Part shown: piece after piece, positions 25,948 to 34,186 of the stretch
How the letters are laid out: every line of letters begins with the position of its first letter
Numbering within the stretch: position 1 is the first letter of the stretch
Assembly (NCBI RefSeq): GCF_016862375.1
Contig: NZ_BOMV01000007.1
Location: 1-64,000 of the forward strand
Reading direction: 5' to 3'
Origin: Paractinoplanes rishiriensis
Lineage (GTDB): Bacteria; Actinomycetota; Actinomycetes; Mycobacteriales; Micromonosporaceae
Length of the DNA: 64,000 nucleotides
Program-made: the position numbers and the translations under genes
Notes under the pieces: model-generated
Told to the model about the DNA's origin: nothing
Database searches by the model: none
Seen by the model: the letters and a program-made list of their open reading frames with translations, nothing else

Positions 25948-27138
25948 ATGCTGACCGACGTCGACCTGCCCGCGCCCGGATTGTTGTGGACCCGATGGGC
26001 GACCATCGCGTCCGCGCTTACCGGTCTCGGCTATGCCGATGTGTGGTTCGTGGACGAAAGTGGCGCACATCACGACGACCACGGCGGCAGCTGGGCCCGC
26101 TTCGCGCTGCTCGACGGCGCGCGGGCCGTGCTGTTCGGCTATGACCGGGATCACAGCGAGACCGTCACCGCCGATCCGCCCGTCGATGTGCTCACCGGTG
26201 CGCCGTCCTGGCTGCCCTGGGACGACCTGGTCGAGCTGGCCGAGAACGACCGGCTCGGCTTCGTGGTGTGGCACGCCGAGGGCCGGTGGTCGCGGGCCCG
26301 TTATCAGACGCCGGTCACCGACGGCCTGGTGCAGACCGTCGGGCCGATCCTGAGCAACGAGAACACGCTGCGCGAGCTCGGTGAGATCGTCGAGGAGTGG
26401 GGCCAGCACGAGCTGCGCAGCCCGGCCGAGCGGGACGAGGTGCGCGAGGCCGGCGAGCAGTTGCTGGCCGCCGCGGTCCGCGGGCAGGTCACCGGCGAGG
26501 CGTTCGAGCGGCTGCTGGGCCGGCTCACCGACCCGCCGCTCGACGTCCGGGCCGCGCTGGGCGAGGCGGCCCGGGCCGGCATCACGACCGGCACCCGGCC
26601 GCCGCGGATCCCGCCGGGCGAGCGGCCGACCATGCGCCGGGTCCGCCGGCTCAGCCAGGGCGAGCACGACCGCATGGTGTGGGCTGCCATGCACGACGCC
26701 GGCGAGCTGGACCGGCCCGCTCCGCCGGCCACCGCCGAGTTGGACGCGCTGGCCGCCTGGATGCGCGACCGGTCGCCGACCGGCGACGGCCGGTGCACCG
26801 TGCTGGCCTATGCCGACGGCGCCAGCCTGAGCCTGCAGGGCGGCGAGCTTCCGCCGGCCGGCGTGCCGCGGCGCGAGCTGAGCGAGCTGGTCCGGCGGCT
26901 GTGGCGGGCCGAGGGCGACCCACGCTACGGCCACTGGCTGTTCCTGCGGGTGGAGACGGGCGACACCGGGATACGGGTGGAACGCCGCTACGACTCGTGG
27001 CCGCAGTGGTGGCCCGACGACGGCGTGTCCGGGCCGTGGCGCACCAACCTCCAGCAGGAGCTGGGCGCCCGCCATCCGCAGTGGCGGCCGTCCTGGATGC
27101 GCCTGCTCGACCCCGAGGTGGCCTACCGCACCGGCTAG
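25948..27138 (+). CDS. Hypothetical cytoplasmic protein
   Basis: The 396-residue protein has no signal peptide or membrane span. The first 120 residues are rich in aromatic and acidic residues (YADVWFVDESGAHHDDHGGSWARF, APSWLPWDDLVELA). The middle is helical (REAGEQLLAAAVRGQVTGEAFERLL). The final 130 residues (IRVERRYDSWPQWW...LQQELGARHPQWRPSWMRLLDPEVAYRTG) recall YezG-like immunity proteins and related actinobacterial families. Function is unknown. The ATG at 25948 is taken because the protein-like composition begins there. The gene converges on the DUF1905 gene with a 10-base gap. Confidence 0.75.
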   Translation: MLTDVDLPAPGLLWTRWATIASALTGLGYADVWFVDESGAHHDDHGGSWARFALLDGARAVLFGYDRDHSETVTADPPVDVLTGAPSWLPWDDLVELAENDRLGFVVWHAEGRWSRARYQTPVTDGLVQTVGPILSNENTLRELGEIVEEWGQHELRSPAERDEVREAGEQLLAAAVRGQVTGEAFERLLGRLTDPPLDVRAALGEAARAGITTGTRPPRIPPGERPTMRRVRRLSQGEHDRMVWAAMHDAGELDRPAPPATAELDALAAWMRDRSPTGDGRCTVLAYADGASLSLQGGELPPAGVPRRELSELVRRLWRAEGDPRYGHWLFLRVETGDTGIRVERRYDSWPQWWPDDGVSGPWRTNLQQELGARHPQWRPSWMRLLDPEVAYRTG

Positions 27139-27148
27139 GGCGCCTGAT

Positions 27149-27598
27149 TTAGCGGGCTCGGCCGGCCCGCAGCAGGTCGAGCGACTTGGCCAGCCGGCGG
27201 GCCCGGGTCTCGTCGGTCTTCGCCGAGGTCAGCTGCTCGACGTGCCAGCGCTGGTTGCTGTACGCCACGGTCTGCCAGAAGTCGCCGACCGCGGGCTCGG
27301 CGTCCAGCGCCGCCTGGAGGTCGGCGGGCACCTCGATGACCCGCGGCTGGGTGTCCAGCTCGATGTCGAGGTCGTAGGTCTGGCCGCCCTCGACGCCGGC
27401 CGCGGCCCGGCGCTCGGCGCTGACCCCGAGCCAGAAGCTGCCGCCCATCTTGGCGATCGTGGTGCGGAAGGTGAGGCCGTTGAGCTGCACCACGACCTTG
27501 GGCCGGCCACCGCCGCCGAGCGCCGCGACGACGTCCTCCGGCACCTCGAACCCGGTGGTGTTGCCACCGGTCCGCTGCAGATCGAGGCGGGTCTTCAT
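27149..27598 (-). CDS. DUF1905 / YdeI-OmdA-like protein
   Basis: The 149-residue protein has a DUF1905 domain (residues 15-85: FEVPEDVVAALGGGGRPKVVVQLNGLTFRTTIAKMGGSFWLGVSAERR) and an OmdA-like C-terminal segment (LQAALDAEPAVGDFWQTVAYSNQRWHVEQLTSAKTDETRARRLAKSLDLLR). The biochemical role of either family is not established. Its ATG overlaps the stop of the LigD-type polymerase gene by four bases, so the two are co-translated. That suggests a shared role in DNA repair, although the family also occurs without repair genes. Confidence 0.85.
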   Translation of the reverse strand: MKTRLDLQRTGGNTTGFEVPEDVVAALGGGGRPKVVVQLNGLTFRTTIAKMGGSFWLGVSAERRAAAGVEGGQTYDLDIELDTQPRVIEVPADLQAALDAEPAVGDFWQTVAYSNQRWHVEQLTSAKTDETRARRLAKSLDLLRAGRAR

Positions 27599-28575
27599 GC
27601 CGGTTGCCCTCCGTCGTCGGGGTCGGGGTCGTCGGGGTCGGGGAGTCCCTCGCGTTCGTCGCGGTCGGCCCAGTCGAGCAGCGTCGCCAGCGAGTGCGCC
27701 CGGTCGTCGATGGTGGCGTGCAGGTCGCCGAGGCGGGCGAAGCGCTCCGGCACCGTCCGGATGGTGAACTCGCGCGGGTCGACCTCGGGGATCTCGGACC
27801 AGTCCACCGGCGTCGACACGGTGGCCTCGGCGACGCCGCGCACCGAGTACGCGCTCGCGATGGTGTGGTCGCGGGCGTTCTGGTTGTAGTCGACGAACAG
27901 CTTCTCCGGGTCGCGGTCCTTGCGCCACCAGGTGGTGGTCACGTCGTCGGGCGCCCGCCGCTCGACCTCGCGGGCGAACGCCAGCGCGGCCCGGCGTACG
28001 TCGGCGAAGCCCCAGTCCGGCTTGATCCGGACATAGACGTGCAGGCCGCGTCCGCCGGAGGTTTTCGGATAACCGGTGATGCCCAGCTCGTCGAGCACCT
28101 CGTGGGCCACCCCGGCGACCCGGCGCACCCGGTCGAACGGGCAGTCCGGCATCGGGTCGAGGTCGATGCGCCACTCGTCGGGGCACTCGGTGTCGGCCCG
28201 CCGCGAGTTCCACGGGTGGAACTCGACGGTCGACATCTGCACCGCCCAGATCACGTCGGCCAGCTTGGTCACGCACAGCTCGTCGGCGTGCCGGTTGTAC
28301 CGCGGGAAGGTGACCCGGACCGTCTCGAGCCAGGGCGGCGCGCCGTGCGGCACCCGTTTCTGGTGCACCTTTTCGCCGGCCAGGCCGTCCGGGAAGCGGT
28401 GCAGCATGCAGGGCCGCTCGCGCAGTGCCCGGACGATGCCGTCGCCCACCGACAGGTAGTAGTTGACCAGGTCGAGCTTGGTCAGCCCGAGGTCCGGGAA
28501 GTAGATCCGGCCGGGGTTGGAGACGCGCACGTCGAACTCGCCGACCTCGACCTGCGTCGAAGGGGATGCGGCCAT
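27595..28575 (-). CDS. LigD-type polymerase/primase domain protein
   Basis: The 326-residue protein is a stand-alone version of the polymerase domain of LigD used in bacterial non-homologous end joining. Motifs include NPGRIYFPDLGLTKLDLVNYY, EWRIDLDP with the two catalytic aspartates, TSGGRGLHVYVRI, and the metal-ligand segment LFVDYNQNARDHTIASAYSVR. An acidic tail (PDPDDPDPDDGG) ends the protein. No ligase or nuclease domain and no ku gene are nearby, so partners must lie elsewhere. The gene overlaps the DUF1905 gene by four bases and ends a minus-strand series that begins with the diguanylate cyclase. Confidence 0.9.
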   Translation of the reverse strand: MAASPSTQVEVGEFDVRVSNPGRIYFPDLGLTKLDLVNYYLSVGDGIVRALRERPCMLHRFPDGLAGEKVHQKRVPHGAPPWLETVRVTFPRYNRHADELCVTKLADVIWAVQMSTVEFHPWNSRRADTECPDEWRIDLDPMPDCPFDRVRRVAGVAHEVLDELGITGYPKTSGGRGLHVYVRIKPDWGFADVRRAALAFAREVERRAPDDVTTTWWRKDRDPEKLFVDYNQNARDHTIASAYSVRGVAEATVSTPVDWSEIPEVDPREFTIRTVPERFARLGDLHATIDDRAHSLATLLDWADRDEREGLPDPDDPDPDDGGQPA

Positions 28576-28584
28576 GACGCCAAC

Positions 28585-30309
28585 CTAACCCAGGCACCGG
28601 TCGTCTAGATCGGCCATCAGGGTGTCCCGGGAGTCGAGCAGGTCGAGCAGCGGGCCGGTCCGGGGCAGCTCGTGGGTGATGAAGTAGCGGGCCGCGAGCC
28701 GCTTGCCGTCGTAGAAGGCGCCCGCCCGGTCGCCGGCCGCGTTCCGCTGCGCCAGCCACATCCAGGCCACCACCAGGTGCCCGGCCGCGTCCAGGTACGC
28801 CGTGGCGTTGGCCAGCGCCACCGTGGGGTTGCCGTCCCGCCAGAGCGTCGCCGTGGTGCGGGCCAGCCGGTCGCAGGCGGCCAGCACCGGGCCGCCGAGG
28901 TCGTCCGGTGCCTGACGGGCGGTCGCCCGGATCCGGTCGAGCAGCAGGGCCAGCCCGGCGCCGTCCCGCATGGTGACCTTGCGACCCAGCAGATCGAGGG
29001 CCTGGATCCCGTCCGTACCCTCATGAATTGAATTGAGGCGATTGTCCCGGTAGAACTGTTCGACCGGGTACTCGCGGGTGTAGCCGTACCCGCCATGGAT
29101 CTGCACCGCGTGATCGTCGGCCAGCCGGCACCACTGCGACGGCCAGGCCTTGACGATCGGCGTGAGCACGTCGAGCAGCAGGTCGTGCTCGGGCGACGGC
29201 TCGTCGAGCAGCTTGGCCGCGTAGAGCACCAGGGCCAAACCACCTTCCACGTACGCCTTCGACGCGAGCAGCATCCGGCGGACATCCGGGTGCTGCACGA
29301 TCGGCACCGGCGGCGCGGCCGGATCCTTCCCGGCCACCGGTCGTCCCTGCACGCGTTCCCGGCTGTAGGCCAGCGCGTGCAGATAGCCGGTGTAGCCGAG
29401 GGCCACCGCGCCGGCGCCCACCCCGATCCGCGCCTCGTTCATCATGTGGAACATGTACGCGAGGCCGCGGCCCTGTTCGCCGACCAGGTAACCGGTCGCC
29501 TCGTCGAAGGAGAGGACCGCGTTGGTGGTGCCCCGGTAGCCCATCTTGTGGTTGAGCCCGGCCAGCGTGACGCCGTTCCGCTCGCCGACCGTGCCGTCCG
29601 GCTCGACGAGGTGCTTGGGCACCACGAACAGCGACAGGCCCTTGACCCCGGCCGGCGCGCCGGCCACTCGGGCCAGCACCAGGTGCACGATCGTCTCGCT
29701 CAGCTCGTGGTCGCCGCCGGAGATCCACATCTTGGATCCGGAGACTTTGTAGGTGCCGTCGCCGGCCGGCACGGCCCGGGTCAGCGTGTCGCTCAGCGAC
29801 GAACCGGCCTGCGGTTCGGACAGGCACATGGTGCCGGTGAACCGGCCCTCGAGCATCGGCCGGACGAACGTCGCAACCTGCTCCTCGGTGCCGTGCGCCA
29901 GCAGCAGGCCGGCGTTCGCCATGGTCAGCATCGGGTACGACGAGGTGCCGATGTTGGCGGCCTGGAACCAGAGGAAGCAGGCCCGGGCCACCACGTGCGG
30001 CAGCTGGTAGCCGCCGTGCCCGACGTCCAGCGTTGCCGCCAGCAACCCGGACTCGGTGAAGACCTTGAGCGCGGCGGCCACCTCGGGGATCACCTGCACG
30101 CGGACACCGTCGAAGGTGGGTTCCTCGATGTCGTTGCGCCGGTTGTGCGGGGCGAAGTCGCGCTCGGCGATCTGCTCGGACAGGTCGAGGAACGCGTCGA
30201 ACGTCTCCCGCGAGTGCTCGGCGAACCGCTCCCGGGCGGTCAGCGCCTCGACGCCGAGCCACTCGTAGAGCAGGAAGTCCAGGTCACGACGCGAGAGAAT
30301 CTTCGACAC
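28585..30309 (-). CDS. Acyl-CoA dehydrogenase
   Basis: The 574-residue flavoenzyme introduces a trans-2 double bond into acyl-CoA. It belongs to the larger subgroup with a C-terminal extension, as seen in DmdC and FadE5-like enzymes. Residues 50-170 form the N-terminal helical domain. MCLSEPQAGSSLSD and MWISGGDHELSE lie in the middle beta-domain. The C-terminal motif YTREYPVEQFYRDNRLNSIHEGTDGIQ contains the expected catalytic glutamate in IHEGT. The extension after residue 465 is helical. The start is GTG at 30309. No electron-transfer flavoprotein or hydratase gene is adjacent, so substrate chain length cannot be deduced. Confidence 0.9.
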   Translation of the reverse strand: MSKILSRRDLDFLLYEWLGVEALTARERFAEHSRETFDAFLDLSEQIAERDFAPHNRRNDIEEPTFDGVRVQVIPEVAAALKVFTESGLLAATLDVGHGGYQLPHVVARACFLWFQAANIGTSSYPMLTMANAGLLLAHGTEEQVATFVRPMLEGRFTGTMCLSEPQAGSSLSDTLTRAVPAGDGTYKVSGSKMWISGGDHELSETIVHLVLARVAGAPAGVKGLSLFVVPKHLVEPDGTVGERNGVTLAGLNHKMGYRGTTNAVLSFDEATGYLVGEQGRGLAYMFHMMNEARIGVGAGAVALGYTGYLHALAYSRERVQGRPVAGKDPAAPPVPIVQHPDVRRMLLASKAYVEGGLALVLYAAKLLDEPSPEHDLLLDVLTPIVKAWPSQWCRLADDHAVQIHGGYGYTREYPVEQFYRDNRLNSIHEGTDGIQALDLLGRKVTMRDGAGLALLLDRIRATARQAPDDLGGPVLAACDRLARTTATLWRDGNPTVALANATAYLDAAGHLVVAWMWLAQRNAAGDRAGAFYDGKRLAARYFITHELPRTGPLLDLLDSRDTLMADLDDRCLG

Positions 30310-30327
30310 CCCACCAGTGTGCCCGCA

Positions 30328-32160
30328 TCACGGCTCGCTGCGGTGCCGGCCCACCCACCCGGCGAACGTCGGCTCGTGCTGGGCGCGCCCGCCGCCGGAC
30401 TTCTTGATCGTGTACATCGCGTGGTCGGCGGCCCGCAGCGCCTCGTCCGGGTCGCAGGCCGACGGCGCCACGTGCACGCCGACGCTCGCGCCGATCACCA
30501 CCTCGTGCCCGTCGATCAGGAACGGGGCCTCGACCGCCTCCTGCAGCCGGTCGTGCATCGCCTCGGCGTCCGACTCGTCCAGCACGCCCGGCATCAGGAT
30601 CACGAACTCGTCGCCACCCACCCGGGACAGCACGTCGTTCTCCCGGATGCAGGCGCTGAGCCGGGCCGCCACCTGGCGCAGCAGCTCGTCGCCGGCCTCG
30701 TGGCCGTGCGCGTCGTTGACCGGCTTGAAGCCGTCCAGGTCGACGAAGAGCACCGCCACCGCGTCGTTACGCAGCGACGCGCCCAGCACGTCCTGCATCC
30801 GGCGCCGGTTCGGCAGGCCGGTGAGCGCGTCGTGCGACGCCTCATGCTCCAGCTGCTCCTGGAAGGCCCGGGTGTCGGAGATGTCCCGGGCGTTGATCAC
30901 GACGCCGTTCAGCGCCGGGTTGTGCATCTGGTTGGACGCGGTGAGCTCCAGCCAGCGGAAGGTGCCGTGCGCCGAGCGCACCCGGCACTGCAGCCGCAGC
31001 ACGGCCTCGCGCTGGGCCAGCAGCGCGCCGAAGTTCTGCACGATGTACGACCGGTCGTCCGGGTGCACGATGTCGAACACGCTGGTGCCGGTCAGCACGC
31101 CGGTCTCGAAGCCGAGCACCTTGGCGGCGCTCGGGCTGGAGTAGGACAGCCGGCCCTGCGAGTCGAGCACCGACACCAGGTCCGGAGCGTGCTGGAACAG
31201 GGCCTGGAAGCGCATGTCGGAGCGCCGGCGCTGGAGCACCGTGCGGTAGCCGAGCAGGGTGATGCCGGCGACGCCGATCAGCAGCATGGCGAGCAGCGTG
31301 ACGTTCAGCGTCTGGCTCTTGGCGTGCACCGCGCCGTCGAACGACTGCTGGGTCTGGGTCCGCACGTACGCCCAGCCGCCCGGCATGCCGCCCACCACGA
31401 TCGCCACCATCGCGGTGTCGTCCACGGTGTACTCGACGAAGGTGCCGGCGGCCACCGCCGACGGCAGCGCCGAGATCAGCGCCGGGTCGATCCGCTTGCC
31501 GACGTTGCTCGCCGTGTCGGTGGCGCCGATCCGGCCGGCCGAGTCCACCACCACGGTCGTGTGGGTCTCGTCCCGCAGCTGCTCCAGGTACTTCTGCAGC
31601 GACGTGGAGGCCACCGCGTTCAGGCCCACCAGCACGCCGGCCGGCTTGCCGTTCTGCACGATCGGCACGGCCACCGCCTCGACGTACGTGCCGTCGACCG
31701 TCATCAGCGGCGAGAAGCCCGGCTGACCGGCGGCCAGTTGCTTACGCAGCGACTGCCAGGCCGGGTCGTTCATGGCCGGCAGGCCGTCCCGGCGGCTCGC
31801 GTTGAGCACGGCGCCCTTGAGGTCGGTGATCAGCGCGGCGTAGCCGAACGTGGCGCTCTTGGCGGTCAGCGTGGCGAGCGCCCGGGTGTCCTCCGGGTCG
31901 CCCTTGACCAGGCTCATCGGGTGTTCCGCCTGGAAGTCGTTGAGTTCCGCGGCGGTGAGCATCTTGAGCTGCTTGGTCAGCCGCCCGTTGTTCACCGCGA
32001 GAGCCAGCGAGTCGGCCCGGTGCACCGAGTCGGCCGCGCGCAGCGCCGACTGGTTCACCAGGATGCCCACGATTCCCGCAGCAGCCAGCAGGAGCACGCT
32101 GACCAGCACGGCCAACCAGTTGCGTACACGCTTGACGAACCGCCTCATGCCCGAAGTCAT
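30328..32160 (-). CDS. Membrane diguanylate cyclase with sensor, PAS and GGDEF domains
   Basis: The product has 610 residues. A first membrane helix (WLAVLVSVLLLAAAGIVGILV) and a second at about 293-313 (LNVTLLAMLLIGVAGITLLGY) enclose a 250-residue extracytoplasmic cache-like sensor. A PAS domain follows (about 325-440), then a GGDEF domain (about 445-600) with an intact RVGGDEF signature and an upstream inhibitory RxxD site (REND, five residues before GGDEF). It should make cyclic di-GMP and be product-inhibited. No EAL domain is present. An external ligand is likely. The next gene upstream, the amylosucrase, is read in the same direction with a 36-base gap. Confidence 0.92.
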   Translation of the reverse strand: MTSGMRRFVKRVRNWLAVLVSVLLLAAAGIVGILVNQSALRAADSVHRADSLALAVNNGRLTKQLKMLTAAELNDFQAEHPMSLVKGDPEDTRALATLTAKSATFGYAALITDLKGAVLNASRRDGLPAMNDPAWQSLRKQLAAGQPGFSPLMTVDGTYVEAVAVPIVQNGKPAGVLVGLNAVASTSLQKYLEQLRDETHTTVVVDSAGRIGATDTASNVGKRIDPALISALPSAVAAGTFVEYTVDDTAMVAIVVGGMPGGWAYVRTQTQQSFDGAVHAKSQTLNVTLLAMLLIGVAGITLLGYRTVLQRRRSDMRFQALFQHAPDLVSVLDSQGRLSYSSPSAAKVLGFETGVLTGTSVFDIVHPDDRSYIVQNFGALLAQREAVLRLQCRVRSAHGTFRWLELTASNQMHNPALNGVVINARDISDTRAFQEQLEHEASHDALTGLPNRRRMQDVLGASLRNDAVAVLFVDLDGFKPVNDAHGHEAGDELLRQVAARLSACIRENDVLSRVGGDEFVILMPGVLDESDAEAMHDRLQEAVEAPFLIDGHEVVIGASVGVHVAPSACDPDEALRAADHAMYTIKKSGGGRAQHEPTFAGWVGRHRSEP

Positions 32161-32196
32161 CGGCAGCGAGCCGGGAACTTGAACTGATTTGCACCC

Positions 32197-34122
32197 TCAC
32201 CGCTCTGCTAACCACACGAAACCGAGCCCCGGCAGCTGGGCCCGTCCCTCCCGCACCACCAGCGGGCCGTCGCTGCTCAGCACGGTCTCCAGCCAGCCGT
32301 AGTGCCCGATCGGCGCCGCCCCGACCGTCTGCGGCTGCTCGCTGAAGTTGGCCAGCCCCACGAATGTGCCGCTGCGCGGGTGCCGCCGGCGCCAGGCGAA
32401 GACGTGCTTGTTGTCCACCCCGACCACCGCGGTCTCGCCGCCGGCCCGCAGCGCCAGCAGGTCCTTGCGGGCCGCGATCAGCCGCCGCAGTCCGCCGAAC
32501 ACCATCCCCTCCAGCGTGTCCGGGTCGGTGCGCCGGGCCATCGCGGCCCGGTCCAGGTGCGGCCGGTGCATCCAGCGGTTGTCGTCGGCCAGCGCCGGAT
32601 CATCGAGATACCCGTCGTCGTTCCGCATGGCCAGTTCGTCGCCCATGTAGATCAGCGGAATCCCACCGAAGCCAAAAGCCACGGCATAGAGCAGAAGCAT
32701 GCGCCGTACGCCCAGCGGCCAGCTCGCCGGATCACCCGTTATCCCGCAGAGCGACGCCGCGGTCCCGGAGATCCGCGCGTCCCCGGTGTCCGGGTTCTCC
32801 TGGAACAGGGCGCCGTGGGCGTACGAGCCCGCGAAGCGCCCGGAGAAGAACGCGTTGAGGAAATTGCGGTGGTTCCACCAGTCCCAGCCCACCGCGGCGG
32901 CGTCCGGCTCGCTGATCGCCCAGCCGATGTCGTCGTGCCCGCGGACGTAGGTGACCCAGGACGCCCCGGCCGGGATCGGCCGCATCCGGGACAGCGACTG
33001 GCTCATCAGCCGCGCGTCCCGGGTGGCGAGGCTGCTCCAGAGCATCACCATCAACTGGTTGTGGTACGCGAGTTCGCACTCCGGCCGGTACCGGTCGTGC
33101 CCGCCCAGGTACGGCACCAGGTCGTCGGGCGCCACGATCGCCTCGGCCTTGAAGATCACGCCGGGGGCGGCGAGCCGGACCAGCGCCCGCAACGCCTGCA
33201 CGATCCGGTGCACCTCGGGCTGGTTCATGCAGGTGGTGCCGAGCCGCTTCCACATGAACGGGACCGCGTCCAGCCGGAACACGTCGACGCCCCGGTTGGC
33301 CAGCCACAGGATCGTCTCCAGCATGGCCCGGAACACCGCCGGGTTGGCCCAGTTGAGGTCCCACTGGTAGCTCCAGAACGTGGTCCACACCCAGCGGTCG
33401 TCGAAGCGGGTGAACGAGCCGGGCGCCCGGTCCGGGAAGACCGGCACGATGGTCCGCTCGTACGCGTCCGGCAGCTCGCGGTCCGGGAACGAGAGATAGA
33501 AGTGCGCGTACGCCGGATCGCCGGCCCGCCAGCCCACCGCCCACGGGTGCTCCATCGCGGTGTGGTTGAGCACCAGGTCGACGCACAGGCTGATGCCGCG
33601 CCCGCGCAGGTCGCCGGCCAGCTCGGTGAGGTCGTCCATGGTGCCGAGCCGCGGGTCGACGGCCCGGTAGTCCTGCACCGCGTAGCCGCCGTCGTTCTCG
33701 CCCGCGCGCGGCTTCAGCAGCGGCATGAGATGGAGATATGTGACGCCGAGCTCGTCCAGATAGTCCAAGTTGTCGGCTACCGCACGAAGCGACCCGGCGA
33801 ACCGGTCCGCGTAGCAGACGTACCCGACCTGCCGCGCCCGCTGATACCAATGGGCGTCTATCTCCCGGCGCCGGTCGAGATCGCGGAGGCCGGCCGGGCG
33901 GTCCGCGGCCGCCGCGAGGGCGACACCTACCAGGGCGTCCAGCGGCACGTCGCCATAGACGATCTCCAGGGGCTCGACGATGTCCAGCAGCGACGTCTCC
34001 AGCCTGGCGAGAAACGCGACCGCGTCCGAACGACCGAGGAGCCGGGTGGCATCGGCCGTCAATGATGGCATCAGGGCCCGGAACCTGGTTGCGGCACGTG
34101 AGCGGACGGATGATCCTTCCAT
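32197..34122 (-). CDS. Amylosucrase-type GH13 enzyme
   Basis: The 641-residue protein belongs to the GH13 family and is closest to amylosucrase, which builds alpha-1,4-glucan from sucrose. The catalytic motifs are all present: VDLVLNHTAMEHPW, DVFRLDAVPF with the nucleophile aspartate, VIFKAEAIV with the acid-base glutamate, and YVRGHDDIGW. The long N-terminal helical domain and the C-terminal beta-domain (HVFAWRRRHPRSGTFVGLANFSEQPQ) fit amylosucrase length. The ATG at 34122 is chosen because the minus strand has TACGTT just upstream, consistent with a leaderless start. Longer in-frame readings would invade the divergent gene. Sucrose hydrolase or trehalose synthase activity is possible. Confidence 0.87.
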   Translation of the reverse strand: MEGSSVRSRAATRFRALMPSLTADATRLLGRSDAVAFLARLETSLLDIVEPLEIVYGDVPLDALVGVALAAAADRPAGLRDLDRRREIDAHWYQRARQVGYVCYADRFAGSLRAVADNLDYLDELGVTYLHLMPLLKPRAGENDGGYAVQDYRAVDPRLGTMDDLTELAGDLRGRGISLCVDLVLNHTAMEHPWAVGWRAGDPAYAHFYLSFPDRELPDAYERTIVPVFPDRAPGSFTRFDDRWVWTTFWSYQWDLNWANPAVFRAMLETILWLANRGVDVFRLDAVPFMWKRLGTTCMNQPEVHRIVQALRALVRLAAPGVIFKAEAIVAPDDLVPYLGGHDRYRPECELAYHNQLMVMLWSSLATRDARLMSQSLSRMRPIPAGASWVTYVRGHDDIGWAISEPDAAAVGWDWWNHRNFLNAFFSGRFAGSYAHGALFQENPDTGDARISGTAASLCGITGDPASWPLGVRRMLLLYAVAFGFGGIPLIYMGDELAMRNDDGYLDDPALADDNRWMHRPHLDRAAMARRTDPDTLEGMVFGGLRRLIAARKDLLALRAGGETAVVGVDNKHVFAWRRRHPRSGTFVGLANFSEQPQTVGAAPIGHYGWLETVLSSDGPLVVREGRAQLPGLGFVWLAER

Positions 34123-34186
34123 CAGGTCAACGTAACCGTCCGTGCCGTCGCGCTGACGCCGAAAACTCGGCATGGGGGGAGCACGT

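Noticed and set aside
29095..32187. Plus-strand open frame of 1030 codons
   Set aside because: It is antisense to the acyl-CoA dehydrogenase and diguanylate cyclase genes, is rich in R, H, V and Q, and has no domain. It is a GC-driven shadow.
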